This document shows positions 37,748 through 48,867 of a DNA stretch of 64,000 nucleotides, piece by piece. The position numbers and the translations under genes were made by a program. The stretch is from Linnemannia schmuckeri (taxonomy: Eukaryota > Mortierellomycota > Mortierellomycetes > Mortierellales > Mortierellaceae). Where the stretch lies: contig JANATG010000009.1 of assembly GCA_029449235.1 (NCBI GenBank), positions 744,001 to 808,000 of the forward strand, written 5' to 3'. Positions within the stretch are counted from its first letter, which is position 1; each line of letters opens with the position of its first letter. The notes under the pieces were generated by a model. That model did not search any database and was not told where the DNA came from. It worked only from the letters and a program-made list of their open reading frames with translations.

Positions 37748-40700
37748 ATGACCGCCGCTGATGTTGACATTCAAGCCGTCGAGCTGCCTGGTACACGCCG
37801 CCCGGGTCAGACGGGTATGAACGCACACAAGCTTTTTGTTTTTATCAGGCCTCCACTACTTAGACATCTTGATGGTCCCTGGCTTACACACTCGTCGCGG
37901 TGATTATCTCACGAGTCAGACTCCGACTAATGATACACCTGTTTTCCTTTTCTGCTCTTTTCGCGAACAAAAAGGCATCTATCGCCGCAAGGGTTTCGAG
38001 GATGCCTTGCTGGTCGTCCCTCCTTCCAGACCCCACATCAAGACCATCTATGATGCCTTCCAGCATGGTAAGTAAACTTGTTCATAAGACAATTGACCGA
38101 ACTTGAACTGCGGTGCATTTGAGTTTCCTGCCATTGGTCTCTTTCCCGTCCCACCTGACCCCCTTCTTCTCCTGTTCTGTTTTGCTCAACCAACAAACAA
38201 ACAAACAAATAAACAAATTAGGATTGAGAGTATCGCCCAACGAACCTGCCCTCGGTCGCCGCATCTTTGACCCTGTCACCAAGACATATGGAGGATATGT
38301 CTGGCAGACTTACACCGAGGTCAATGACCGCATCACTCGTTTTGGAAGTGGACTCGTCAAAATTCATCAGGATGCCTTTGGATTGTCTCACGTCGCCCAA
38401 AAGTTCTCTGTCGGTATTTGGGCGATTAACCGACCAGAGTGGACCATTACCAGTGAAGGTTCGGAAAGAAGCAGGAATTAAAAGGAAATGAGAGAGAAGA
38501 TGATACTGAGCATCCTGTTGTGGTTCTTTATGTTGTCCTTTGAACTGATATTTAGGATGTTTGCACTTTTTTTTTTAATTAATATTAGCTTGTTCGGCTT
38601 ACAATTTGATTTCGGTTGGACTGTATGATACCCTTGGACCAGAGGCCGTCACTTATGGCATTAACCACTCCGAGTCCTCGGTTGTCGTCACAAGCGGTAC
38701 CGGAAAACGTTTTACAGGATGTTGGCGTATTCGACCCAGCGTACACGATACGGTTAGGCTGATCATTGTTTGTGCTTCTCTTTCTGTAAATAGTGGACCA
38801 TGTGGCGTCATTGCTGAACGACGCTGACAGGATGCCAGGAATGAAGGTCATCATCAGCATGGACTCGTTCGACACTGAGAAGCCCCAGCCTGGCGCCACT
38901 AACGCTGGATCGATACTCAGGACGTATGCTAAGGACAAAGGCGTTCTGTTCTATGATTGGTCTGAGGTCGAGGCCATCGGGATCAAGTACGGGCGCAAAC
39001 ACACGCCCGCGACACCCGACGACATTTATACCATCTGCTACACGTCGGGAACAACCGGTCTTCCTGTAAGTCGCTTTTCCTTGTTCATTATGTAATAGGT
39101 GAGAGCTATGTCGTTGTGGCAGATGACTAAATGACACTCTCCACTTGTTGCTCTTTCCTGGACCAAACAGAAAGGCGCAATTTTGACCCACAGGAATTTG
39201 AACGCTGTCTTGGCCTCGGCTGACGCCACAACACCCATGTCGCCCTCGGATACGTTGATAAGCTTCTTGCCCTTGCCCCATGTCTTTGGCCGCGTCATGG
39301 AGATTTTTGCATTCTCGGCTGGAGGCAAGATTGGTTACTCGACCGGTGATCAGCTCCGTTTGCTCGAGGACATCGGTCAATTGAAGCCCACCATCTTCCC
39401 CGCTGTCCCCAGACTGTTGAATCGGGTCTACGCCAAAGTCTATGCTGCAACGATTGAGGCTCCTGGTCTGACTGGTATTTTGGCTAGACGTGGACTTGCC
39501 ACCAAGTTGGCTAACCTCGAGGCTGGCAAAGGGTTCCTCCACCCTCTTTGGGATCGCATTCTGTTCTCCAAGATCAAGCAAGCCATTGGAGGCAATGTGC
39601 GCCTGATGTTGACGGGTAAGTCGGCGATTGGCAAACACAGCAGAGCGAGCGCATTTTGTTTGTTGGCTTGGAGCGAGAACTTTGTCCATATTTCTCCCAC
39701 GCCACGGCTAATTTAATTTTTTTTGTTCACTTTGAAATTTTCACTCTTTTTCCGACCCACATAGCTTCGGCTCCCATTTCAGCCGAGATCCTAAGCTTCA
39801 TCCGCGTCGCTTTCTGTTGCGAAGTGGTAGAGGCATACGGGCAAACTGAAGGTCAGCGAAGTGTCTTTTTTGCTTCAGGATCGATTGTAGCATGCAAAAA
39901 AAGTTCATTTGCAACGTTATTTTTTTTTCTAATTTTTCGATTTTTTCGTGACCCGAATTAGGTGCGGGAGCGGCAACGAACACGAATCTAAGCGAGAGGG
40001 TCGCCGGGCATGTCGGACCACCAAACGCCTGTAACGAGATCAAGCTGGTTGACGTCCCCGAGTTGAACTACTTTGCAACCGACAAACCCCACCCACGTGG
40101 TGAGATCTGTGTTCGTGGACCGGGTGTTATTCCTGGATACCTCAAGGATGAGGTCAAGACCAAGGAGACGATTGACGAAGAGGGCTGGTTGCATTCAGGA
40201 GACATCGGCATCATTGGGTCGAATGGAGTCATTACCGTCATTGACCGAAAGAAGAACGTCTTCAAGGTACATGAGGACATCTGAAGTCTGAGACATAAGT
40301 GCATTTTGCCGCTAATTTTTTTTGTTGTCGATACAAGCTCTAGTACTCAACTGATTTTTTTTTTTTAAATATCTCTTTTATCCAACTAGTTGAGTCAAGG
40401 AGAGTACATAGCGGCAGAGAACATTGAAGGAAAAATCTTGGCGCGCATCCCTTTCATCCAACAGATCTTGGTCCACGGAGACTCAACCGAGAGCTGCCTG
40501 GTCGCTATTATTGTCCCCGAGCCTGACACTTTTGTTCCCTTTGTCAATAAGGTCCTTAATGGCGTCAATCTGGCGCTGGAGAATGTTGCCGACTACAAGC
40601 GGATCTGCTCTGATCCCAAATTGCGTCAGGTTGTTCTCCAAGAACTTAACAAGGCTGCCAAGGACATTGGATTGAGAGGGTACGTTTTCCATTCGTCATC

Positions 40701-40958
40701 TGTCCGTCTACTTCCTCTTTTTTTTTGTTGCTCATGCATTAGATAAACAATGACTAATAGGTCATCTTTACGCCCTTTTTTGCACGTTGTAGATTCGAGA
40801 TTCCAAAGGCGATTTTGATTGAGCCCGAGGCATTCACGGTCGAGAATGACAAGATGACACCCACGTTCAAGATCAAACGCCATCCCGTTGTCCAAGAGTA
40901 CCGCGAGCGATTGAACGCCCTCTATGCTGAGATACATTCCAAGGAGTCCAAGCTTTGA
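37748..40958 (+). CDS. Long-chain acyl-CoA synthetase A, with C-terminal SKL
   Basis: Activates fatty acids to acyl-CoA with ATP. The start is ATG 37748 (MTAADVDIQAVELPGTRRPG). About ten exons join in phase to roughly 680 residues. Motifs are YTSGTTGLPKGAILTH (AMP/ATP loop), FLPLPHVFGRVME, AYGQTEGAGA, PHPRGEICVRGPGVIPGYLK, EEGWLHSGDIG, DRKKNVFKLSQGEY and the terminal FKIKRHPVVQEYR. The protein ends SKESKL then TGA at 40956-40958; SKL is the canonical PTS1 peroxisome signal, suggesting a role in peroxisomal beta-oxidation. Several introns (after TITSE, after VVVTS, after LMLT and within GQTEG) are absent from the paralogue at 49.6 kb. It resembles the yeast Faa family, but exact orthology to Faa1/2/4 was not resolved. 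Confidence 0.93.
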
Positions 40959-40995
40959 GCAAACAAAGGATATCATTCAAAGGTAGATCTAGATG

Positions 40996-40996
<1 letters not shown>

Positions 40997-41030
<34 letters not shown>
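40997..41030. repeat. T34 homopolymer after acyl-CoA synthetase A
   Basis: Thirty-four T begin 39 bases after the stop codon, followed by AT-rich sequence with aataaag and aataaaa. It may be a 3' UTR tract, or the A-tail of a reverse-strand retroposed fragment. Nothing next to it supports the second option. Confidence 0.85.
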
Positions 41031-41032
<2 letters not shown>

Positions 41033-41554
41033 GGAATAAAGAATAAAAAACAACAGCTAGTGTTTTTTTTTGAAACTATATGTATGTCCGATCTCAGAAC
41101 AATTTTGAAGAAATCGGGAAATTACAAAGCAAATCTTTCAAGGACTTCCAAAAAAAAATACAACTACTTGCCATCAGCATGAATGCGGTATGCGCTAGAC
41201 ATAGTGCAACCACGAATAGTAAGTACTTTTCCTTTGCAGTAACCGTCCGGACGATATGCGGTCTGAGCGTTTTGACCCCGCCTTGTCCTAAAAAAATCTT
41301 CACTTCCACGATCATCTTCACCCGCAAAGTTGCCACTCCTGGTGCTCGCTGCTGAGGGCCGCCGATTTTATTCTTTGAAAAACTACTTGACGTATCCGTT
41401 CGGTCGGGGGCAGCGACCTCCCTCATCAACAATGGCGTCACTCTCCCTCAGTTTCTCGGATATATCCGTTGCAAAGACCATTTTCCAGCCGTTTTTTTGT
41501 CCATGTTCTCCTTTTTCTGCGATCGCGTCCCGAGTTTCAGTCTGTTTTAGTGAC

Positions 41555-42900
41555 GCCTTCCACACGACCGATTCCAAACCTGCAACACGGGCGGCGTGGA
41601 TAGCGACGATACCTTGATTCCATCGATCCTGTCAGCATTCAAAACAAGGGTCTCCATTGTTCCCGGCTGACTCGACCGTCCCAGATCCAGAACCAAGGGC
41701 GAGGATGTCATCGATATCTCAATCTCGTCGATTCTGTGAACCAACCCGAATCCTCCAACCTCCTTTGTTTCTGACTTATTCGACCGATTCAACAATGGCA
41801 CCCATCAAAGATGGATACCAGTGGTACCTCGATTCCGCCAATATCATCAACCAACCACAAGCTCGATTTCGAATGTCAGCATTTGTTGACCCTCGTTCCA
41901 TCCATCTTTCCCGCCCTCATCCATCAGTCCCGATCCTTGATCTGCACCGATACATCCATTGTATGACCTCAGTCTCGTCTTCCTCAACCCAGACTGTTGA
42001 GCATGGAATTTTTTCACCGCATCCGATCGATGAGCTGAAAATCAATGGAAATACGGGTTGACGGATAGTGGGTGACTTTAAACGACTTTTCTTCCTCATG
42101 CTGCGTTTTCCTGCGCCGACGGTGAGTGAACGATTTTGTAAGGTGAACGCCGTCGGATGCCGTCTTCCTATATTAAAGCTTTCGATTAGACAAGACTAGA
42201 GGAGTATTATGAAAAGAGAACAATGCTTGGCGAATAAAAGATAAGCAAGGAGACACACTCCAATGCAACTACTAGATACAAAAAAGATTAAAAAACACTT
42301 ACATGTTGATTTGAGCATGGCTAGCCTTTGCGGCCATGCAGCATTGATCCTTGGGCGACGATCTTATGCTGATTTTTTTTGTTTCCAGCTGCTCCAACCA
42401 GGTCGGTTTTCGTTGTCTCAAAGAAGCGTTCTTCGATATGCATCGCTCCTGTCCTGCGCTCTCGCTCTTGGCCTTCTCTCCAAACTCACATAGCTACTTG
42501 ACCGATTCTACAAATGGTACGACCAGGAACGATACCAGCAGCACCTCCACTCCGCCGACTCCATCTGTTAACCAAAGAGCCTCGATAGTAATAGTATGGA
42601 TCAATTGGGAGACGGAGTCTGCTCTTGTTCTGCTGTTAAGTGATAGCAGTAGGCGCGCGAACAAGACTCATCCTTTCCTCCGGCTATGGATTTTTAGATC
42701 GATAAACCTTCTCTCCTCACAGCCAAGTCATTTCACTCGGTCGCTATCATGGAAGATACTTCGGGTTTGTCGATGAAAAATTCCTTCAACATCTTGCTCG
42801 ATAGCGGCATCGCATTTCGGGAGGATTCGTATGCCATCTGGTAGCACCGCTAGAAATCCAGAAAACCTTTGACCGATTCCACTGTATGAGGGTCGGGTAG
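41555..42900. repeat. Diverged repeats sharing a GACCGATTC core
   Basis: The core GACCGATTC occurs near 41568, 41782, 42500 and 42872. The copies at about 41781-41854 and 42499-42574 can be aligned over about 75 bases (core, then acaa-tgg-ac, gataccag, acct, tccgcc, ccatc/atcat, aaccaa). In the second copy one frame reads LDRFYKWYDQERYQQHLHSA, which looks like former coding sequence. Copies near 41568 and 42872 match only at the core and a few following blocks. Confidence 0.4.
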
Positions 42901-43384
42901 TTGACGTGGACGTGGACGCCGATTCTTGTAGATGGTGGGTTCTTGCCTGCCGCATACAGATTTCTGAGTGTATTTTTGTGATGAGAACGCGGGTAAACTG
43001 TTGAGGCGAAGGTGTAAACGTCGCCGGTGATATTTCAAGGTTTTCAGAACGCGTTTCTTGCCAATTTCATTCTGGAGAAGTGACACAAAAGGAAAAAATA
43101 ATAGGGCTAAGTAAATGGGCACAAAACTGGACAACAGCGAACACATCCTCGGCACAAACTGAATAATACAAGTGAGAGACTTAAGCATCAAATAGCTCTC
43201 ATAGCATCATTAGATATTCCAGCGACCGAGACGAGGATAAATGTATGTTGACTTGGCGTTCCTTTCACAGCAGAGGATGGACATGGTCTGAACTGCGATT
43301 GGCGTTTTTTTTTGGATTTTTCAGCCAGTAACTGCTAAACCTTTACCACCACTTGAGCTAGCTGGTGTCCATTTCAACCGGTAT

Positions 43385-43574
43385 GATTTTTGCAGTCTGC
43401 ACTCAGTCATTACACTGCGGAATGGGATTAGATTGTGCTCATGCTGGTGTTATTATTGCGAAAAGAATTGTAGAGCCAGACGGGCTGACTATTGAAGACA
43501 CCAGTAAGAGGGTGCGAGTAGCGGTAGAGGAAGTGTGGAGGTTGAGAGAAAGAGAGGGAAAAAGGATCAAGTAA
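43385..43574 (+). other. Exon-like open segment, unidentified
   Basis: A frame ending TAA at 43572-43574 reads GLDCAHAGVIIAKRIVEPDG, then LTIEDTSKRVRVAVEEVW and REREGKRIK. Composition and the amphipathic end look like a genuine C-terminus. No joined upstream exon could be defined; the segment before it (PVTAKPLPPLELAGVHF) is in a plausible neighbouring exon, but splice signals do not reconcile the frames. It may be a relic of a displaced gene. Family unknown. Confidence 0.3.
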
Positions 43575-44804
43575 AAAAGAGAAAGTAATATGAATAAAGC
43601 CTAAAGCATTGGGGAAAAAAAGAGGCATTGACGAAGAGAGTGAGAGATAAAAAGTGGCCTGGGACCATGCATGCAATGATCCAATCGCGGCGGTCTGCTG
43701 CAGGACCATTTGATGGCCTATATCAGCCATTATGAAAAAAAAAACGCATTCGGCAGGCAGAGACACGTTTGGTGCTTGGCGTTTGATCGCCGTTTGTTAC
43801 CTTTGCCCTCTCAGATTCAAGAATGGACATGTCCTGTTCGGCACACAAGTCCTTATCAGGAATGTTAATTACACACTTCGCAGTACGCAGTCTCAAGGTG
43901 CGAGCAAAAGAAGCCAGTCGTGAGACACTACAGTGCAACTGAAGGACGAGCATTCACTCTTCTCAGGTCCAAAGTGACTAAACAAAAGGATCTGTTATCT
44001 AGACAAAGTATGAGAAATGTTGTTTGATGAGAGAAAATGTGCTTGTCCTTGATTTATTGCTGATCAAACTCGACCTTTCCATCCGTCAACTGATCACCAT
44101 GTTATTACATTCACTCTACTTTGTTTTTCTTGCTTTTTCTCTCTCTTTTCCCCATCGACTTCCCTTCGAAAATCGCATCCTCCCCACAACTATATCAATA
44201 TCGAAGAAGCACAAGTATGCGACCGGTTTAGATCTATATGGCGATGAATATCTGCTCTTTTTTGGACGTTTCTTCTATGTATGTATTATATACTATTTAC
44301 CTTCCGCGTGCTTATGATAAGTTCCTTATCTGCTTACTATTTCTCTTATTATATCGGTCAGAATGCCAACATGTGACATGCTTCTTAGTCAGTGACATCT
44401 GCGATCCCTGGTGTCACCACGGAGAATGTTCTGAGACTATATCTTCATCGAACCGCAAGGGCATCGACGATTGTGATACTGGTCGCGGGTTTACTCTTAC
44501 CTTTCCGTTGTATCCTTCGGTTTGTAAGGTCGTATCCAGGTCTCTAATGGACCCTTCTTGAAATGCGCTTCGTACGTACTATGAGTTTTTGTTCTTTTTT
44601 CGGTCAGAATGGTAGTAATGCATACATTCATGTTTACCGAAAGAGTTTCTTTCATTGATCCAGCCTTTTGTCGACACTAAGTATGGATAGAGAGTTACCA
44701 CAGTATTAGGATTGATCGGACCAGGATGTCTAGTTACATCTCAAGACGAGACGCTTTGGTAGTTGTTTGCTGAAAGATGTATATCATGGCTGGTATCATT
44801 GATC

Positions 44805-46660
44805 ATGCAAGCAATCCCTGGTGCTGCAGAAATCATTGACAGTGAAGAGCAGCCGAGCCATGTCTCTAAAGATGGTGTGATGATCGGTATGTGGTTTTTT
44901 TTTTGTCTTTTTTTATGCCACTTTTTGTGATATGCATTCCTTTGTTGCTGCCACAACCAGGCAAGCTTTAACATGACCATATGCGATATATATTTTTGGC
45001 AACTATCATCGATGTTTCTCAATCCCTACATTAGATGAAAAAGCGGAAAGGGTTCGCCTCATGGTGCTCCCACTACTGATATTCGCATTCGGGATCCTGA
45101 AAGAAATAAATGTCATTACGTCGGCGTCCACCGTTGGAATGGGTGGACTTGTAAGTTTCCAAACCTTGTGTGTATTTGTATGGCATGATAAGCAGTTATA
45201 CCTAATAGAGGAATGGCATTCTGGTCCTTTATTTTTTACTTTGAAAATAACTCTTTAGGTGGGACTCGTGTCTTGCTGGCGAACGGGGAGACGATTTCTG
45301 TGGAGGTTGTTAAAATGAGGGATGTACTTGCTGGAGACGTCGGGTATGAGCTCGTCATCTCCACTTTGAACCCAGGATATAAGCCTCGAAAGGTGTTGAA
45401 CGTTCGATCATGTGAGCATCCTTGTGGAACTACCATACTTCACAGCGTTTCCTATGAGCGCAGCACCCAGGCAAGGGAGGGATCGTTCACGGTGACGTCG
45501 GAGCAGCACATCAGCTTTGAGGTGACAAGGATCGACCCCCACTGACAGGAGTTCGTCAAGAAGGATAACTGCAGTCAAAGGTAGGCGGTACAGTATGTCA
45601 CCAAGAAGCGAATCCGACAGTCAACAGGTATTGCTATTGCCGTTATTCCGGAGGGCAAAAAACCGCCTATCTATCACACTGACCAAAAAGCAGCCTATCG
45701 AGATTCACGAAAGCATGTGCTGGGGCAAAGGTAAGAGCTTTGAGTGGAAGTGTGAAAGATGATGATCAATAATCAACCCAGAGCGCCTTTACACTTTTAG
45801 ATCCGCCCAAGCAACATGGAATGTATCTAATTTGCAAGTGCATTTGATTCGACATGTAATAGGGCACTGAACAAGCGCAGGGACCTCATACGGAAGATGG
45901 GGGAGGGGGGTATGCCAGCTGGAACTCGAAAGAGTATTTGTACAAGCTGCATTTTCCGAGCTGCACCAAGGGCGATGTCGAGTATCCGAGCGTGTCGACA
46001 AGGTACACAGTACTTGTGCCTCATATCAATCGTTTTTACCAATCGACCGATGAGACTCCGGAGTAGCGTGAGGCAGCTATTTCTATAATGTCGGAGGAGC
46101 TACGCCGTCCCACCGTGTTCCACGACGGAGAACGAGCGGAACTTACTGTCAAAGAATATCGGAATCTATCGCCATGCCTACGGGACCGTGTCCACCTGGT
46201 TCACACTCCCACTGCTACTTCTCGAGACAGTGATACATGAGAACCTGAAACCTCGCCCAAAAGATCCTTATTTTCTCGGATTCTGGCTCGCGGATGGGCT
46301 CGGAGGGAAACCCCTTAGATCGACTGTCTTTTTGGGTGAAGATGAGCCTGAGGTGCTACAATAAATGTATGAATTCGGTGTCCGACTGGGAGCTGTCGTA
46401 CAAGAACGTGAAAGGTGGGTTGAAGCTGCGAGCATGGCGGAAGTAAAGGACATTATGAAGGGACTCGGAGAGAGAGATGGCGTGATTGAGGAGGGTTCGG
46501 AGGCACACACATTCGTGGATCACTCGTCTAGCTTTTCTCGGGCCATTAGAAGTCCTTCAACTTTACAGATTCAAGACCACTGTCATGAACACACTGGCTC
46601 GCGTCAAAGGAAATTGCGCCGATGTAAGCCACCGACGCGACTTTTTTCATTTAGTATAAA
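44805..46660 (+). pseudogene. Broken Hint/LAGLIDADG homing-endonuclease-like gene
   Basis: Protein-like segments appear in order on the + strand: MQAIPGAAEIIDSEEQPSHV (possible ATG 44805), DEKAERVRLM, then in another frame TTDIRIRDPERNKCHYVGVH with RWNGWTC. These lead to a Hint-type start GTRVLLANGETISVEVVKM, DVLAGDVG, and a block-B-like FTVTSEQHISF (45486-45518). Later come QYVTKKRIRQSTGIAIAV, YASWNSKEYLYKLHFPSCTK, FHDGERAELTVKEYRNLSP and the dodecapeptide-like DPYFLGFWLADGLGG (46263-46307), followed after a stop by MYEFGVRLGAVVQERERWVE. In-frame stops (TGA 45543, TAG 46064-46066, TAA 46362-46364) and frame changes near 45062 and 46205-46240 break it. The order (Hint N-part, then LAGLIDADG-type endonuclease) matches intein/HO-like homing proteins. 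Some breaks might be unrecognised introns. Confidence 0.6.
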
Positions 46661-46799
46661 AGACAGCAGATAGCAAGATAATTCAGCATAAAGTCTTTTC
46701 GAAATACATTTCTAATCATCATTCCATTCCCACACCCATCCACATCCTACTCATTGGACTGAGCCCTACTTCAGCCCGCTTCTATTCCGCCTCAATCCA

Positions 46800-47390
46800 C
46801 TACAGAGTGAATGCTCGATGACTGGAAGCGGGTGGTGTGGATCTGATGCGTCCCAGATCAACAAAATTTGTTGATGGTTTGCAGTGGGTGTGGATCAATG
46901 CGCTCTATGCAGGGGACTGTCAAGTTCGGAAGAGGGAGTGTCATGGTATGATCATGCATGTCATGGAACCGACCTGGCTACACTACCAAGATCGGCGGGA
47001 CCTTGGACTCCCATCTATACTTCCAGATTCTCCGGGAGGATCTGAACATGTCCATCGACGAATGAGGAATGGCCAGGGACGAGTTGATCTCCCAGCACGA
47101 CAATTACCCGAAACGTACCACCAAGGTCATGAAGGCATATCTTGAGTCGGTCTGCCTGATGGAGGTGGAGGATACCCTCATGTACTGGCCGGCGCAGTCC
47201 CCCGACTTGAACCTCATCGAGCACATGTGGGCTGAGCTAAAGATCCAGCTCGGCAATTACCCAACGCGCCGACAAGTTGCGAGGAGCTGTGGCAGCGCAT
47301 TATCTACGAGTGGTACAATATCCCCGCCGGTTTTTGCCACCAACTCATTTCCAGCAATAAGTAAATCATATGTTTATTTGTTGATGTGAC
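46800..47390 (+). pseudogene. Tc1/mariner transposase fragment, C-terminal catalytic part
   Basis: Degraded DDE transposase lacking its N-terminal DNA-binding half. Segments in differing frames are DDWKRVVW (first-strand Tc1 motif WkrVvwSDE region), VKFGRGSVMVW, then DELISQHDNYPKRTTKVMKA (second catalytic Asp) and MYWPAQSPDLNLIEHMWAEL (third catalytic Glu). Frame changes near 46840 and 46950-47060 and stop codons inactivate it. About 39 residues separate the second Asp and the Glu as read, more than the 34 of classic Tc1. Terminal inverted repeats were not found. It faces the other transposase relic. Confidence 0.75.
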
Positions 47391-47851
47391 TTTAGGCAGA
47401 GTTGAGGACTGTGTGTCTAGGCATTGAAGGAGGAAGAGAGAGAGAACGTGGACTGATATTCAACTTCTACATCTTTTTGCACTCATGATTCTTCTATTTG
47501 AAAAGGACACGGCCCGGAAGTAATTTCTCCCATGCGGAAAATCAACAGGAAATAAAATAGAGTTTGGACCCCAAATGTACTGTCCTAAGATAAATCGTCT
47601 CAATGTTACCCATTTTTTCACAACTTTTGACTTCACCCTGCGCGTTCTTTCCTACACTATTATGCACATTATATCCTACCTATCTACATTTGTTCTTCCC
47701 TCTCGCCGTCGGCATCCCTGACAGTGGAACCTTCAGCTCTTGGCTCGTTGTTGATTTGCAGTTGTTTGCAATCCTCCTTAACGGAGAATGGACACGTGGA
47801 TACTGTATAAGTTGCGCTCCTTTATTCAATCTGGGGCTTGTTGTTCTCCAT

Positions 47852-48867
47852 TCAGCCCTTGATCGATCCACCCATTGCTTTCTTGATATCTTGCATCCTC
47901 CGCCTCATGCCTTTGTACAGGTTGGAGATGAAGCGCCTTAGGAGAAAGCGCCACAAAAGACGAATCCTTCTCATCAACTCTTTCTTCGACCATGGCGAGC
48001 CTAATTGCATCATGATCTTGCCAAGCCGATTCTTGATCCATGCCCAGACCTTCCCGATGGGGTTTAGCTCTGGTGACAGTGGTGGTCAGTCTTTCAGCGG
48101 CTTGATCCTCTGCTCGGCGAGGAATTTGAGGGTGATCTTCGACTTGTGCCATGGTGCATCGTCCTGCATCAGCAACATGTCGCGAGGCAAAAGGTTGTAC
48201 TTGTCGCATCATTTGACTCAGTTCTTGCGCAGGACTTTGATGTACTGCTGGCTATACATATTGACGTCGAGGAACACTAGGCAAAGAGGCCTTCGGTAGG
48301 CGATGGTTTCCCACACTCCAACCAACATGCCAGAGTTTGACATTTTGAGCATCCTGTGGTGAGGCAACAACTGCTTCCTCCGCGGTCTCTTGCGGCCCGT
48401 AGGATCTCATCCTGCTAAAGGTGCACTCGTCCGAAAAGACGACTTTCTGCCACTGCTCCAACCCCCACTTATCATGATCGCATGCAAACTTCACCTTCTT
48501 CCGTATGTTCTGGCTCAATATCCGGCTTGTTCTGCTTGATATACGTTTTGATCCCCTTCTGTTTCAAATACTTGACGACGTCTTCGTTGACATCGACGCC
48601 CTCCGTCCGCCTGATGAGCTCCTGGCCGTCGGTGAGCTCATGGAGCTGATCCGTAGCAAACTGGCGTACCATCACTCTCTTGGTCCTGTCCGAAACCCAC
48701 GACTTTGGACCTGGTTTTTGTGGTGGAATATTCACGCTCTCCTCGTTCGTAACCCTCCTGACCGACGCCTGCGACAATCTGGCTATGGTTGCTGCCTCAA
48801 GCACGGATTTGCCCTGTTTGAGCAAAGTCAGAGTACGATGTCTCTTGTCCCGTGGAAGTGGTCGCAT
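47852..48867 (-). pseudogene. Tc1/mariner-like transposase, nearly full length but inactive
   Basis: Reads from ATG 48867: MRPLPRDKRHRTLTLLKQGK, SVLEAATIARLSQASVRRV (helix-turn-helix), QKPGPKSWVSDRTKRVMVRQ. After frame changes: WGLEQWQKVVFSDECTFSRM (first Asp), SQQYIKVLRKN then a stop, MLLMQDDAPWHKSKITLKFL (second Asp), then LSPELNPIGKVWAWIKNRLG, ending near TGA 47852. The third catalytic residue is Gly where LNPIEKVW is expected, so the catalytic triad is lost in addition to frameshifts near 48500 and 48360 and stops near 48220 and 48085. Terminal inverted repeats or TA target duplications were not established. Confidence 0.8.

Larger units (their letters stand above)
41031..44804. other. 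Gene-poor decayed region between the acyl-CoA synthetase paralogues
   Basis: No intact gene was found. Short exon-like stretches occur in shifting frames, consistent with old pseudogenes: on the - strand near 41383-41800 (for example AIVDEGGRCPRPNGYVK then stop), on the + strand near 42680-42840 (SFHSVAIMEDTSGLSMKN, FREDSYAIW then stop), and at 43385-43574. Stops and frame changes interrupt all of them and none was recognised as a known family. The part from 43.6 to 44.8 kb shows nothing beyond AT-rich sequence and short frames. Confidence 0.5.

Noticed and set aside
40997..41030. Poly(A) tail of a retroposed gene on the - strand
   Set aside because: No processed gene sequence is recognisable on its 5' side, and similar runs occur in introns, so a general slippage origin is more likely.
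46800..48867. A functional DNA transposon
   Set aside because: Both transposases have frameshifts and stops, one lacks the N-terminal half and the other has lost its third catalytic residue; no terminal inverted repeats were found.
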